Source of the DNA: Pseudomonas vancouverensis | GTDB lineage: Bacteria > Pseudomonadota > Gammaproteobacteria > Pseudomonadales > Pseudomonadaceae | Assembly (NCBI RefSeq): GCF_004348895.1 | Contig: NZ_RRZK01000008.1 | Span: 62,001-126,000 of the forward strand | Reading direction: 5' to 3' | Length of the DNA: 64,000 nucleotides | Shown here: piece after piece, positions 9,158-19,734 of the stretch | How the letters are laid out: every line of letters starts with the position of its first letter | Position numbering within the stretch: the stretch's first letter is position 1 | The notes under the pieces: generated by a model | The model's input: the letters and a program-made list of their open reading frames with translations, nothing else | Databases searched by the model: none | What the model was told of the DNA's origin: nothing | Position numbers and translations under genes: made by a program

Positions 9158-10522
9158 ATGTCCGTAAAACCGGTAAAAATCGACGACCTGCCCATTGGCC
9201 GCTTTCACATCAAAATCGCCGGCCTCACGTTCGGCGCGCACTTCACCGACGGCTACATCCTTGGCCTGATCGGTATCGCTTTCACCTTGCTGAGCCCGCA
9301 GATGCAGCTGGACGCATTCTGGCAGGGCCTGATCGGTGCTTCGGCGCTGATCGGCCTGTTTCTCGGCAGCCTGTTCTTCGGCTGGATCTCCGACAAGGTC
9401 GGCCGGCAGAAAATCTTCCTGGTCAGCTTCGTACTGATCACTGTCGCTTCGGTGATGCAGTTCTACGTCGAGTCGGCGCTGACCCTGTTCCTCTGTCGGG
9501 TGCTGATCGGCATCGGCCTCGGTGGTGACTTCAGTGTCGGCCACGCCATGCTGGCCGAGTTCTCGCCGAAGAAACACCGTGGCGTGTTGCTCGGTTCGTT
9601 CAGCGTGATCTGGACCTTCGGCTACGTCGCCGCGACCTTCGTCGGTACCGCCATGCTCAGCCTCGGTGACGACGCCTGGCGCTGGATGCTGGCCTCGTCG
9701 GCGATCCCGGCGGCGTTGATCCTGATTGCCCGTATCGGCACCCCGGAATCGCCACGCTGGCTGGTCAATCAGGGGCGCATTGCCGAGGCCCGCGCCATCG
9801 TCAAGAAGCATCTGGGCGAGCATGTCGAACTGGACGAAACCCCGTCCGGCGAGACCCGTTCCGGCTACGCCGTGCTGTTCAGCCCCGAGTACCGCAAGCG
9901 CACCGCGTTCAACTGCCTGTTCTTCGTGTGCATCGTGATGCCGTACTTCGCCATCTACACCTTCCTGCCGTCGATCCTGCAGAAAATGGGCTTGGCCGAG
10001 GGCTTCGGCACTGAGCTGATGTTGAACATGCTGTTGATCCTCGGTGCGCTGATCGGCATCTGGTGCACGATCAGGTTCACCCGGCGCGGGTTCCTCATCA
10101 ACTCGTTCATCATCCTCGCGGTGGCGCTGTTCCTGCTGGCGGTGTTGCCGGGCAGTGCGGCGTGGCTGATGGTGCTGGTGTTCGGTGTGTTTACCCTGGT
10201 GTTGTCGGCGGTGAGCAACCTGGTCGGCGTGTTCCCGGCCGAGAGCTTCCCGACCGAAGTGCGCGCCAGCGGCATTGGTCTGGCGACGGCGGTGAGCCGT
10301 CTGGGTTCGGCAATCAGTACCTTCCTGTTGCCGGTGAGCGTGGCGGGTATCGGTTTGAGCCCGACCATGGGCATTCTCGCGGCGATCCTGGCGATCGGTG
10401 CCTTGCTGTCCTGGGCCTGGGCACCGGAGACCAAGTCGCTGACCCTGAGTCAGGCGTGCAAGGTGCAGAGTCCTGTTGAAGGTGGTGTGACATTGGCGGT
10501 AAAAGCCGCAACACCGGTCTAG
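9158..10522 (+). CDS. MFS transporter, sugar/acid symporter type
   Basis: This is a 454-residue major facilitator protein with 12 predicted membrane segments. It carries the family signature GWISDKVGRQK after helix 2 and the repeat-related GIGLGGDFSVGHAMLAEFSP in helices 4-5. The segments resemble the metabolite:H+ symporter / sugar porter group rather than drug exporters. A clear ribosome site (ACTGGAGAC) precedes ATG 9158. It probably imports the substrate of the upstream Fae/reductase/dehydrogenase operon. A convergent LysR regulator gene lies just downstream, beyond a REPIN. Confidence 0.88.
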   Translation: MSVKPVKIDDLPIGRFHIKIAGLTFGAHFTDGYILGLIGIAFTLLSPQMQLDAFWQGLIGASALIGLFLGSLFFGWISDKVGRQKIFLVSFVLITVASVMQFYVESALTLFLCRVLIGIGLGGDFSVGHAMLAEFSPKKHRGVLLGSFSVIWTFGYVAATFVGTAMLSLGDDAWRWMLASSAIPAALILIARIGTPESPRWLVNQGRIAEARAIVKKHLGEHVELDETPSGETRSGYAVLFSPEYRKRTAFNCLFFVCIVMPYFAIYTFLPSILQKMGLAEGFGTELMLNMLLILGALIGIWCTIRFTRRGFLINSFIILAVALFLLAVLPGSAAWLMVLVFGVFTLVLSAVSNLVGVFPAESFPTEVRASGIGLATAVSRLGSAISTFLLPVSVAGIGLSPTMGILAAILAIGALLSWAWAPETKSLTLSQACKVQSPVEGGVTLAVKAATPV

Positions 10523-10538
10523 AAATCATCCACAAATC

Positions 10539-10627
10539 CCTGTGGGGGCTTGCCCGCGATGGCGGTGTGTCAGATTGCAGATGTACCGACTGACCCTCCC
10601 TCATCGCGGGCAAGCTCGCTCCCACAG
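10539..10627. repeat. REPIN (inverted REP pair, divergent subtype)
   Basis: An inward-facing pair reading TGTGGGGGCTTGCCCGCGA at 10541-10559 and TCGCGGGCAAGCTCGCTCCC at 10602-10621. The left arm has a GGGC/GCCC core rather than the GAGC core of the other copies, so it is another REP subtype. It separates the convergent MFS and LysR genes. Confidence 0.85.
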
Positions 10628-10658
10628 TGGGTATTGGTGTGCAGGGAATGACAAGGTG

Positions 10659-11534
10659 TCAGGGATTACTGACCACACTCAGCCATTCGGTAAACAAGCG
10701 CACCTTCGACAGGCCCTGCTTGTCATTCGCCACATCCAGCCAATAACCATACGGCCCGATCACCTCCACCGGGGTGATCGGCAGCAGGCTGCCGTTGGCC
10801 AGTTCCTTGACGATCATCTGCCGGTCGATCACCGCCAGGCCACCCCCGGCCAGGGCTGTGTGAATCACCTGGTCCAGGGTGCTGAATTCCAGCCCTTGCC
10901 CGGCATCGACATCCTCGCGGCCCATGGCCGCCAGCCAGTTCTCCCAGACCTTCAGGCGCTTGCCGTCGTGCAGGATGTGCAGCAATGGAAATTGCCGCAG
11001 GTCCGGCGGCTGCTCGCCGTTGAACAGCTCCGGGCTGGCGACGGCGATGTGCCGTTCCATCACCAGTAACCGGCTGCTGCAATGGTGCGCCGCTTCCAGA
11101 CCGAAGCGAATGTGGCAGTCGATTTCGGCGAGGCTGTCGTGGCCCATCTGGTTGGTCACGCTCAGGCTGATGTCCGGGTAGCGTTGCACGAAGGCGCGCA
11201 GGTGCGCGGACAACCAGCGCGTGGCCCAGGTCGGCGGGGCGACGATGCGCAAGCGCTGGCGCAGATTGGGTACGCGCACGGCTTGCAGCGCGCGTTCAAT
11301 GTGGTCGAAGGCTTGTGCCAGGTGCGGCGAGAGGGCCGTGCCGCTCTCGGTCAGCGACAGGCCCTGGGGCGTGCGGATGAACAGCGCGACGCCCAGGTAA
11401 TCTTCCAGCTGTTTGATCTGCCGGCTGACCGCACCCTGGGTGACGTTCAGCTCCAGGGCTGCCTGGCTGAAACTGCGATGCCGCGCGACTTCTTCGAAGA
11501 CACGCAGCATGTTGAGCGAGGGCAGTTGACGCAT
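10659..11534 (-). CDS. LysR-family transcriptional regulator
   Basis: This is a 291-residue regulator of the GcvA-like branch. It has an N-terminal winged helix (LNMLRVFEEVARHRSFSQAALELNVTQGAVSRQIKQLE, residues about 6-40) and a C-terminal periplasmic-binding-like effector domain (from about residue 90). I chose ATG 11534, which gives the usual LysR start a few residues before the helix; a GTG 18 bases upstream is also possible. It lies convergent to the MFS gene and next to the porin gene, so it may control the Fae-like/MFS module or the ABC-porin operon. The target is unproven. Confidence 0.9.
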   Translation of the reverse strand: MRQLPSLNMLRVFEEVARHRSFSQAALELNVTQGAVSRQIKQLEDYLGVALFIRTPQGLSLTESGTALSPHLAQAFDHIERALQAVRVPNLRQRLRIVAPPTWATRWLSAHLRAFVQRYPDISLSVTNQMGHDSLAEIDCHIRFGLEAAHHCSSRLLVMERHIAVASPELFNGEQPPDLRQFPLLHILHDGKRLKVWENWLAAMGREDVDAGQGLEFSTLDQVIHTALAGGGLAVIDRQMIVKELANGSLLPITPVEVIGPYGYWLDVANDKQGLSKVRLFTEWLSVVSNP

Positions 11535-11655
11535 GAAAGGAGGGCTCCGCACCGGCCGCCGCTGTTGAGTGGGGCAGGTTTTCTGTACGAAATATCCGAA
11601 GGCCCTATCTGACTATGTGTATGGAGCGGTTGCAAGTGTTGTTTCGACCGGCCCC

Positions 11656-11732
11656 ATCGCGAGCAAGCTCGCTCCCACAGGGGATTGGTGAACATCACAG
11701 ATCCTATGTGGGAGCGAGCTTGCTCGCGATGG
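11656..11732. repeat. REP pair, outward-facing
   Basis: Two REP copies in the opposite arrangement from most others here: TCGCGAGCAAGCTCGCTCCC at 11657-11676 is followed by GTGGGAGCGAGCTTGCTCGC at 11708-11727. They lie between the LysR start and the porin stop. Confidence 0.85.
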
Positions 11733-11760
11733 CGTCCTTAAGGACGGCGAAGATGCCTGA

Positions 11761-12942
11761 TCAGAAGTAGTACCCGATGTTCATGTACAACTGGTTCTCC
11801 CACTGATCAGACCCACCCGCACCCAGGCTCTGGGTGTAGCTGCTGCCGCCGATGTAAGGGTCGTTCTTGCCGAAGATCCACTCGGTGGCGATCCACAGCT
11901 TGCTGAAGGAGAATGAGGTGCCGAGGATCGCCCGCTGGGAGGTCTTGAAGTCATCGGCGGATTTGTCGAAGGCGCTGTAGTTGGCGTACAGCTTGACCCC
12001 GCTGATCTGGTCGAACAGGTACTTGCCCGCCACGTCATAGCTCAGGTCCGCCACATACAGATTGCCGCGGCTGGCGACGTTGTAGGTGCCGTCGTAACCG
12101 CCCAGGGTCACCACTTCATCCGAGCCCGGGTTGCGCGGCGACATCTGTTGGCGCGCGGCCTGCAACTGCACGCCCCACGGACCGTTCTTGCCCAGGTAAT
12201 GCACGGCCGCGACGTTGCGTCGACCGTTGTTGTCGGTGTCCTTGTTCTCGATGCTCGAGGTCAGGCCGGAAATACCCACTTCGGATTTCCACGGCCCCAG
12301 GTCCAGCGCCTTGGCCACCCGCAGTACCACGGTGTTGCGCTCCTGGTTGTTGCTGCCATCGGCCACATAGCTGTCCGCTTCGGAGACCACGCTGGAATAG
12401 GTCACGCCTTTGCTGGTGCCTTTGCCTTGCCACGCCGGGCGCAGGTAGTAACCGGCCTGGACGTTCCAGTCGCCACTTTGCTGGATGTATTTGGTGCCGA
12501 TCTGCTGCACGTCTTCCAGGCCGATGACGTTGCCCAGGGTTTCGTAGAAGGTGCTGCCGAAGTAGGGCTGCAAGCCGAACGGCACCGTGTTCAGGCCCAC
12601 TTGCACCTGCTGGTCGGGGTTGAACTTGTAGCCAACCCAGGCGTACTTGGCGAACTGGATGTCGCCGTAGTTCTTGGTGTACTGGTAGGGGTAGGAGCGA
12701 CCGTAGAAACGGTACTGGGCTTCACCGATCCAGCTCTCGGAATTGTATTTGGCGCTGAGGAATACCGTGTCCAGGCCGAACTTCTGAATGTCGCGGTCCG
12801 GGTCGTAATCCCAACGGGCCCGAACGGCGCCGCCAAGGTCCAGGTTGTCGGTGACCTGGACTGCCATGGCCGGTGCGGCCAAGGCGCCAAGTACCGGAAT
12901 CAGGGCAAGGGAATGGATGGCGCGAAGGGTGGTTGTGCGCAA
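11761..12942 (-). CDS. Outer-membrane porin
   Basis: This is a 393-residue exported beta-barrel protein. A signal peptide (residues about 1-27, LALIPVLGALAAPAMA) is followed by alternating amphipathic strands and a C-terminal aromatic signature (MNIGYYF) required for barrel assembly. It is likely a substrate-selective porin, though its exact family is uncertain. The start is a TTG at 12942, supported by AAAGGAACA eight bases upstream and by the fit of the signal peptide. It lies 85 bases after the ABC ATPase gene in the same direction, so it probably gives the substrate of that importer a route through the outer membrane. Confidence 0.85.
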   Translation of the reverse strand: MRTTTLRAIHSLALIPVLGALAAPAMAVQVTDNLDLGGAVRARWDYDPDRDIQKFGLDTVFLSAKYNSESWIGEAQYRFYGRSYPYQYTKNYGDIQFAKYAWVGYKFNPDQQVQVGLNTVPFGLQPYFGSTFYETLGNVIGLEDVQQIGTKYIQQSGDWNVQAGYYLRPAWQGKGTSKGVTYSSVVSEADSYVADGSNNQERNTVVLRVAKALDLGPWKSEVGISGLTSSIENKDTDNNGRRNVAAVHYLGKNGPWGVQLQAARQQMSPRNPGSDEVVTLGGYDGTYNVASRGNLYVADLSYDVAGKYLFDQISGVKLYANYSAFDKSADDFKTSQRAILGTSFSFSKLWIATEWIFGKNDPYIGGSSYTQSLGAGGSDQWENQLYMNIGYYF

Positions 12943-13027
12943 TGTCGTGTTCCTTTTTTTGGTTTTATGGTGGCAACAGCAACCCAGGCCACGGCGAATG
13001 CCGTAGCGTGGGGAAAGGGTTTATGGG

Positions 13028-14686
<1,659 letters not shown>

Positions 14687-14688
14687 GC

Positions 14689-15525
14689 TCAGCTCCTTGC
14701 GCCTTTCTGCGCGTGTTCGTCGAGGCCGTCGGCCAACAGGCTCAGGCCCAGCATCAGGGTGGAGATGGCAATGCACGGGAAGATCACCAGATGCGGGAAG
14801 GCGATGGCCATGCTGCGGCCTTCGTTGATCATGCCGCCCCAGTCCGGGGTTGGCGGCGGCAGGCCCAGGCCGAGGAAACCGAGGGCGCCGATCATGATCG
14901 CGGTGTAGCCGATGCGCAGGCAGAAATCGACGATCAGCGGGCCGCCGCAGTTGGGCAGGATTTCCACCAGCATGATGCGCAGCGAGCCTTCGCCCTGGGT
15001 GATCGCGCTGAGCACGTAGTCGCGCGAGCGAATGTCGATGGTCAGGGCACGCATGATGCGGAAGATCGCCGGGGCGCTGGTGAAGGTCACCGCGATCAGG
15101 ATGTTCAGCGCCGAGGCGCCGAGGGCGATGATGATCACGATGTACAACACCAGCACCGGGAACGACAGCACGGTGTCGGCGACGTAGGACAGGAAACCGT
15201 CGACCTTGCCGTTGAAGTAGCCGGCGCACAGGCCCATGGCGATGCCCACGGCGAAGGCGGTGAGGGTGGCAAGGATCGACCAGAACAGCACGGTGCGGGT
15301 GCCCCAGATCAGCCGCGAAAGAATGTCGCGGCCAATCATGTCGGTGCCCAGCAGGAATGTCTGGCCGTCGGGATCCGCGGTCATCGGCGTCAGCAGCGGG
15401 CTGAAGCTGGCCAGCGGATCATGGGGTGCCAGCCAGGGCGCGAACGCCGCGACCAGCACCCAGCCGCCGACCAGCAGCAGGCCGAGCAAGGCCAAAGGAT
15501 GCTTGAACGATTGCAGGAAGCTCAT
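14689..15525 (-). CDS. ABC transporter permease, DppC-like
   Basis: This is a 278-residue inner-membrane permease of the dipeptide/oligopeptide/nickel family. The N-terminal segment (LALLGLLLVGGWVLVAAFAPWLAPHDP) and LLGTDMIGRDILSRLIWGTR are diagnostic of the C-type subunit. The C-terminal part includes the ATPase-coupling loop around LPNCGGPL (normally LPN..P). It pairs with the B-type permease, whose stop codon overlaps this ATG by four bases (15522-15525), indicating translational coupling. Confidence 0.93.
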   Translation of the reverse strand: MSFLQSFKHPLALLGLLLVGGWVLVAAFAPWLAPHDPLASFSPLLTPMTADPDGQTFLLGTDMIGRDILSRLIWGTRTVLFWSILATLTAFAVGIAMGLCAGYFNGKVDGFLSYVADTVLSFPVLVLYIVIIIALGASALNILIAVTFTSAPAIFRIMRALTIDIRSRDYVLSAITQGEGSLRIMLVEILPNCGGPLIVDFCLRIGYTAIMIGALGFLGLGLPPPTPDWGGMINEGRSMAIAFPHLVIFPCIAISTLMLGLSLLADGLDEHAQKGARS

Positions 15526-16475
15526 TGGCCACCTCCGCCGAGACTGCGCAGGGTGATGCGCGGGTTGAGCCAGGTGTAGGCCAGGTCGGAAAAGATTTTT
15601 GTCGCGCCGACCACCGCGCCGCTGATCATCGCGCAGGCTTCGATCAGGTAGACGTCGTGGTTCAGTGAAGCGGTGTAGAGCAGCGAGCCAAAGCCCTTGT
15701 AGGCGAAGAACACCTCGACCACGATCACATTCGACAGCAGCCAGGGGATGTACAGCATGATCACCGTGATCGGTGCGATCAGCACGTTGCGCAGGGCGTG
15801 GCGCAGCACGATGCGCGAGGTCGATGCACCCTTCAGGCGTGCAGTGCGGATGTACGGCGCCTGCATCACTTCGACCATCGAGGCGCGGGTGATGCGCGCC
15901 AGGTAGCCGATGCCGAACAGGCACAGCACCATCAGCGGCAGGGCCAGTTCTGCACTGTTGAAACCGTCGCTCATGCTGCTCACGCCCGGCAGCCAGTTGA
16001 GCCAGAACACGAAAATCGCCGAGACGAACACCGCACTGGCGAAATCCGGAATGGAGGTGGTGACGATCGACAGGAACGACACCAGGCGGTCGACGAACGA
16101 GCCCTGGCGAATGCCCGCCAGAATGCCCAGGGTCAGGGCCACCGGGACCATGATCAGCAGCGCCAGGCCGGCAAGGATCAGGGTTTGCCCGAGGTTGGGC
16201 AGCAGCAGGTTGATCACCGGTTCACGAAAGTGCACCGAAGTGCCCCAGTCGCCACTGACGAAATCCTTCAGCCACACCAGATAGCGCCACAGGAACGGCT
16301 GGTTGTAGCCATGTTCCAGCAGCCACGCGGCGCGCTGGTCGGCGGCGGAGTAGGGGCCGAGGACGTTGATCGCGACGTCCTCGATGTTCAGTTCGAGGGC
16401 GACGAATACGATCAGCGACACCGACAGCAGGGTCGCGATCAACGCCATCAATTTGCGCAACAGAAATTCAGCCAT
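15522..16475 (-). CDS. ABC transporter permease, DppB-like
   Basis: This is a 317-residue inner-membrane permease. It has the B-type N terminus (FLLRKLMALIATLLSVSLIVFVALEL), six hydrophobic segments and a coupling region (YIRTARLKGASTSRIVLRHALRN) with the family's AxLKG pattern. It forms a heterodimer with the DppC-like subunit and is energised by the fused ATPase. The gene follows the binding-protein gene after 76 bases. Confidence 0.93.
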   Translation of the reverse strand: MAEFLLRKLMALIATLLSVSLIVFVALELNIEDVAINVLGPYSAADQRAAWLLEHGYNQPFLWRYLVWLKDFVSGDWGTSVHFREPVINLLLPNLGQTLILAGLALLIMVPVALTLGILAGIRQGSFVDRLVSFLSIVTTSIPDFASAVFVSAIFVFWLNWLPGVSSMSDGFNSAELALPLMVLCLFGIGYLARITRASMVEVMQAPYIRTARLKGASTSRIVLRHALRNVLIAPITVIMLYIPWLLSNVIVVEVFFAYKGFGSLLYTASLNHDVYLIEACAMISGAVVGATKIFSDLAYTWLNPRITLRSLGGGGQ

Positions 16476-16551
16476 GCTTGCAGGCTCCGGCTAATCAAGG
16501 GATGCGTGCCCGCCGTACCAGGCGGTGGGCGGGCACCGAGAGGGCTGCGCG

Positions 16552-18195
16552 TCAGGCGCTCAACCAGACTTCATCCATTGGGTAGAAGTCCGAGGGGTGA
16601 ACTTTGAAGCCCTGGACCTTCTTGCTGGTGGCAGTGAACTTGTCCGCCCAGAACGGCTGCACCATCACCGCGTCGTCCTGAAGGATGCGCTCGACCTCCT
16701 GCATGGCCGCGGCGCGTTGTTTCGGGTCGATGATGCCCATGGCCTTGTCCAGGGCGGCGTCGAAAGCCGGGTTGCTGTAGTGGCTTTCGTTCCACGCTGC
16801 GCCGCTGCGGTAGGCCAGCTCCAGGGACATCACCCCCAGCGGACGGTGTGCCCAATAGGTCAGGCTGAACGCGGCCTTGTCCCAGATCGGCCAGTACTGG
16901 GTGGCCGGGATCACCTTGAGGTTGATGCGGATGCCGGCTTCCAGGCAGTTTTGCTGGAGGATCTGTGCGGTGTCCTGTTCGTAGCGGCCCTGGGTGTTGC
17001 CGACGATCAGGTCGATGTCCAGGCCATTGGCGAAACCGGCTTCGGCCAGCAGTTTTTTCGCGCCCGCGACATCGCGTTCGCGTTTGGGCAGCGGTGCGTA
17101 TTCCGGATGGGACGGCGCGACGTGGTGGTCTTCACCGAGGGTGCCCATGCCGCGATAGGCGATTTTCAGCATCTGCGCGTTGTCGGCACACAGCGCCACG
17201 GCTTTGCGCACGCGCACGTCGCTGAAGGGCTTCTGGTCGCAGGCCATGCGCATGACCACGGTCTGCGCCGACTTGCAGCTGAGCAGTTGTGCGCCCGGCA
17301 AGCGTTTCGCCAGGTCCAGCTCGGCCACGGTGACGCGGTACAGCACATCGACCTGACCGGCCTGCAAGGCGGCCAGATGGGTGGAGATGTCGGTGCCCAT
17401 GTCGACGTAACGCAGTTCGTCGAGGTTGGCCGGTTTGCGCCAGTAGTCGGCGCGCTTGGCGAAGGTGGCCTGCTTGTTCACCGCAAAGGACACCAGCTTG
17501 AACGGGCCGGTGCCGATCGGGTTTTTCGTCCAGTCGTCACCGTTCTTGAAGCTGCGGTGCACCAGGGTGCAGGTAAACGCGCTGAGCATTTCCGGAATGG
17601 CCAGGATCGGCCGCTTGAGCACCAGGCGGAACTGATAAGGGCTGACTTTCTCGACGGCAGCGATGTCCTGGAACGCGGTGCGGTTGACCGACTTGGAGTC
17701 GGCGGCGATCCAGCGATTGAGGTTGTGCTCGACATCGTCCGAAGTGAACTCGTCGCCGTTGCTCCACTTCACGCCCTGACGCAGGTTGAAGGTCCAGGTC
17801 TTGAGGTCCTCGGACGGGCTCCAGCTCTCGGCGAGGTAGGGGTGAGTGATGTTGTCGGCGTCGACCCAGGTCAGGAATTCCAGGGAGTTGCGCAGCAGGT
17901 TCGAGGCTTCGATCCAGGTGATCAGCATCGGGTCCTGGATTTCCTGGATGGCGCAGGCAAAGCGCAGGCTGCCGCCCTGACGGGGTGATTGCGCGTCGGC
18001 GGCGAACGCCGAATCGCCAAGCAGGGCCGAACCGATGAAAGTGCTGGCACTGGCCACGGTGACGCCGAGCAGGACGGCGGTGCGCAGAAACTGACGACGA
18101 TTGATCTCGCCGCTTTTGACTTGGTTGCACAGGGCGTTGACGGCGGGATGCGGCGCAGTACCGTCCAGCGTTTTCAGCTCGTCGAGATGGGGCAT
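16552..18195 (-). CDS. ABC transporter substrate-binding protein, Tat-exported
   Basis: This is a 547-residue periplasmic binding protein of the SBP_bac_5 (dipeptide/oligopeptide) family. It has an unusually long leader containing a twin-arginine motif (NRRQFLRTA, residues about 32-40) and a hydrophobic run ending near GDSAFAADA, so export is probably by Tat. The mature part shows the family's GGSLRFA start, YLAESWSPSEDLKTWTFNLRQGVKWSNGDEF and NPIGTGPFKLV. It is the first gene of the SBP-permease-permease-ATPase-porin operon. Bound ligands in this family range from peptides to opines, glutathione and metals; this one is unknown. Confidence 0.93.
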   Translation of the reverse strand: MPHLDELKTLDGTAPHPAVNALCNQVKSGEINRRQFLRTAVLLGVTVASASTFIGSALLGDSAFAADAQSPRQGGSLRFACAIQEIQDPMLITWIEASNLLRNSLEFLTWVDADNITHPYLAESWSPSEDLKTWTFNLRQGVKWSNGDEFTSDDVEHNLNRWIAADSKSVNRTAFQDIAAVEKVSPYQFRLVLKRPILAIPEMLSAFTCTLVHRSFKNGDDWTKNPIGTGPFKLVSFAVNKQATFAKRADYWRKPANLDELRYVDMGTDISTHLAALQAGQVDVLYRVTVAELDLAKRLPGAQLLSCKSAQTVVMRMACDQKPFSDVRVRKAVALCADNAQMLKIAYRGMGTLGEDHHVAPSHPEYAPLPKRERDVAGAKKLLAEAGFANGLDIDLIVGNTQGRYEQDTAQILQQNCLEAGIRINLKVIPATQYWPIWDKAAFSLTYWAHRPLGVMSLELAYRSGAAWNESHYSNPAFDAALDKAMGIIDPKQRAAAMQEVERILQDDAVMVQPFWADKFTATSKKVQGFKVHPSDFYPMDEVWLSA

Positions 18196-18353
18196 GGGGC
18201 AGCTCTCATGTTGTTTTTATTAGAGATGGCCGCAGTTTTGTCATCCGTGCCTTGGTCGACAAACGATAAATTCAGCGTTTAAACGTTCGATAAACGCATG
18301 TTACTGGCGAGGGGCCATGCCAGTGCCTGATCTAGACCGGCCGAACACAACCC

Positions 18354-18444
18354 TTGTAGGAGCGAGCCTGCTCGCGATGGCGGTGTATGGGGCGACATTT
18401 TTGTGTCAGGTACGATGCCATCGCGAGCATGCTCGCTCCTACAG
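18354..18444. repeat. REPIN (inverted REP pair)
   Basis: An inward-facing REP pair: TGTAGGAGCGAGCCTGCTCG at 18355-18374 and TCGCGAGCATGCTCGCTCCT at 18421-18440. It splits the LysR upstream region into two parts. Confidence 0.9.
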
Positions 18445-18492
18445 AGGGGCGCTGTGTGTTGAAGCAGGGATTGTCCTACACAACACAAAAAT

Positions 18493-18503
18493 GCATGTTA
18501 CTG
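18493..18503 (+). promoter_or_regulatory. GCATGTTACTG, repeated candidate LysR site
   Basis: This 11-mer occurs identically at 18296-18306 and 18493-18503, and with two mismatches in reverse orientation at 19632-19642 upstream of the aldehyde dehydrogenase gene. The copy here lies 63 bases before the LysR start. Binding is inference. Confidence 0.35.
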
Positions 18504-18565
18504 CGGAAATTTCCTACGGAGCGTGGGATGCTAGTGACCAGGTCAGTCTTCCACGAGAGCCCTCC

Positions 18566-19498
18566 ATGAAACGAAAAATGCCCGGCCTCAATGCCCTCAA
18601 AGCCTTCGAAGTCGCCGGCAGCACCGGCAGCTTCACCCGCGCTGCCGAACTGCTGAATGTCACCCAGAGCGCAGTCAGCCGGCAGGTGCGTCAGCTTGAA
18701 GAACAACTCGGCGAGAACCTGCTGGAGCGGCGTCACCATCACCTCGACCTGACCAGTGCCGGGCGCGTGTTGCTGCGGGCGTTGCATCAGTCGTTCGACA
18801 AGATCGAGCTGACGGTGCGCAGCATCCAGCAGAAAACCCATTCCAATCGTCTGCACATCAACGCGCCGCCAACCTTCACCAGTCGCTGGCTGATGCCACG
18901 CCTGGGACGCTTGCGCGAGCAGCACCCGGAGCTGGAACTGAGCATCACCACGCGCCTGCAGGACAGCCTGGCAGAAACCAGCACACTCGATTGTGCGATT
19001 CGTTTTGGCGATGGCGAGTGGGACGGGCTCAACAGTTCGCTGTTGATTCAGGAACGGCACATTGCGGTGTGCGCGCCGTCCCTGTACGCCCGGGAGTGGA
19101 GCGAGCAGGGCCTGGACCTCAATCGCCTGACCCTGCTGCATGTGCTGGCCCGCGAGGATCAACGCTACCTGACCTGGAAGCATTGGCTGGATGCGGCGCG
19201 CATTACCGGCGTGGACACCCAGGGCGGCTATGAATTCGACTTGCTCGACCTGGCGATTCAGGCGGCGACCGATGGCTTGGGCATCACCATTGCCGACTGG
19301 CACATGGTCGCCTCGGAACTGGCCAGCGGGCAATTGACCCAGGTGCTGAACGTGCATGTCGACGGCCATCAATCCTACTGGCTGGTGACCCGGCCCGAGC
19401 AGACCGAGATGCCGCAATTGCAGGTGTTCGCCCAGTGGTTGCAGGAAGAGATCTGGTTGGCGCAGCGGCAGCTGGAGCCTTCGACTGCGGCTGTCTAG
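18566..19498 (+). CDS. LysR-family transcriptional regulator
   Basis: This is a 310-residue regulator of the GcvA-like branch. The N-terminal helix-turn-helix (LNALKAFEVAGSTGSFTRAAELLNVTQSAVSRQVRQLE) is followed by a linker and an effector domain from about residue 95. I chose ATG 18566, which places the helix at the usual distance; the open frame extends 83 codons upstream only through the REPIN. It stands directly before the aldehyde dehydrogenase/MFS/dehydratase/GMC genes on the same strand and probably controls them. Repeated 11-base motifs on both sides are candidate binding sites. Confidence 0.92.
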   Translation: MKRKMPGLNALKAFEVAGSTGSFTRAAELLNVTQSAVSRQVRQLEEQLGENLLERRHHHLDLTSAGRVLLRALHQSFDKIELTVRSIQQKTHSNRLHINAPPTFTSRWLMPRLGRLREQHPELELSITTRLQDSLAETSTLDCAIRFGDGEWDGLNSSLLIQERHIAVCAPSLYAREWSEQGLDLNRLTLLHVLAREDQRYLTWKHWLDAARITGVDTQGGYEFDLLDLAIQAATDGLGITIADWHMVASELASGQLTQVLNVHVDGHQSYWLVTRPEQTEMPQLQVFAQWLQEEIWLAQRQLEPSTAAV

Positions 19499-19511
19499 TC
19501 AACGCAGGCCT

Positions 19512-19614
19512 ACTGTGGGAGCGAGCCTGCTCGCGATGGTGGCCCGGGCAACGCGGGGTGTCTGGTGCCCCGTGTCATCGTTGACGACCATCGCGAGCAG
19601 GCTCGCTCCTACAG
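19512..19614. repeat. REPIN (inverted REP pair)
   Basis: An inward-facing REP pair: CTGTGGGAGCGAGCCTGCTC at 19513-19532 and TCGCGAGCAGGCTCGCTCCT at 19591-19610. It lies between the LysR and aldehyde dehydrogenase genes. Confidence 0.9.
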
Positions 19615-19734
19615 AGAATCGAATCGCTGGTGAGTAACCTGCATTTTTCGAATGTTACACCGCTCAATAAATCGTTTGTTCAAAGCGCGTCAGATGCCAA
19701 AACTGCCGGAACTGGATAAAAACAACGATGGGCG

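Larger units (their letters stand above)
18196..18565. other. Divergent regulatory region with REPIN
   Basis: This 370-base gap lies between the diverging ABC operon and the LysR gene. It holds a CGTTTAAACG palindrome (18276-18285), an ACAAACGATAAATT motif (18259-18272) repeated in inverse form before the aldehyde dehydrogenase gene, two identical GCATGTTACTG copies (18296-18306 and 18493-18503) and a REPIN (18354-18444). No gene was seen. Confidence 0.6.
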
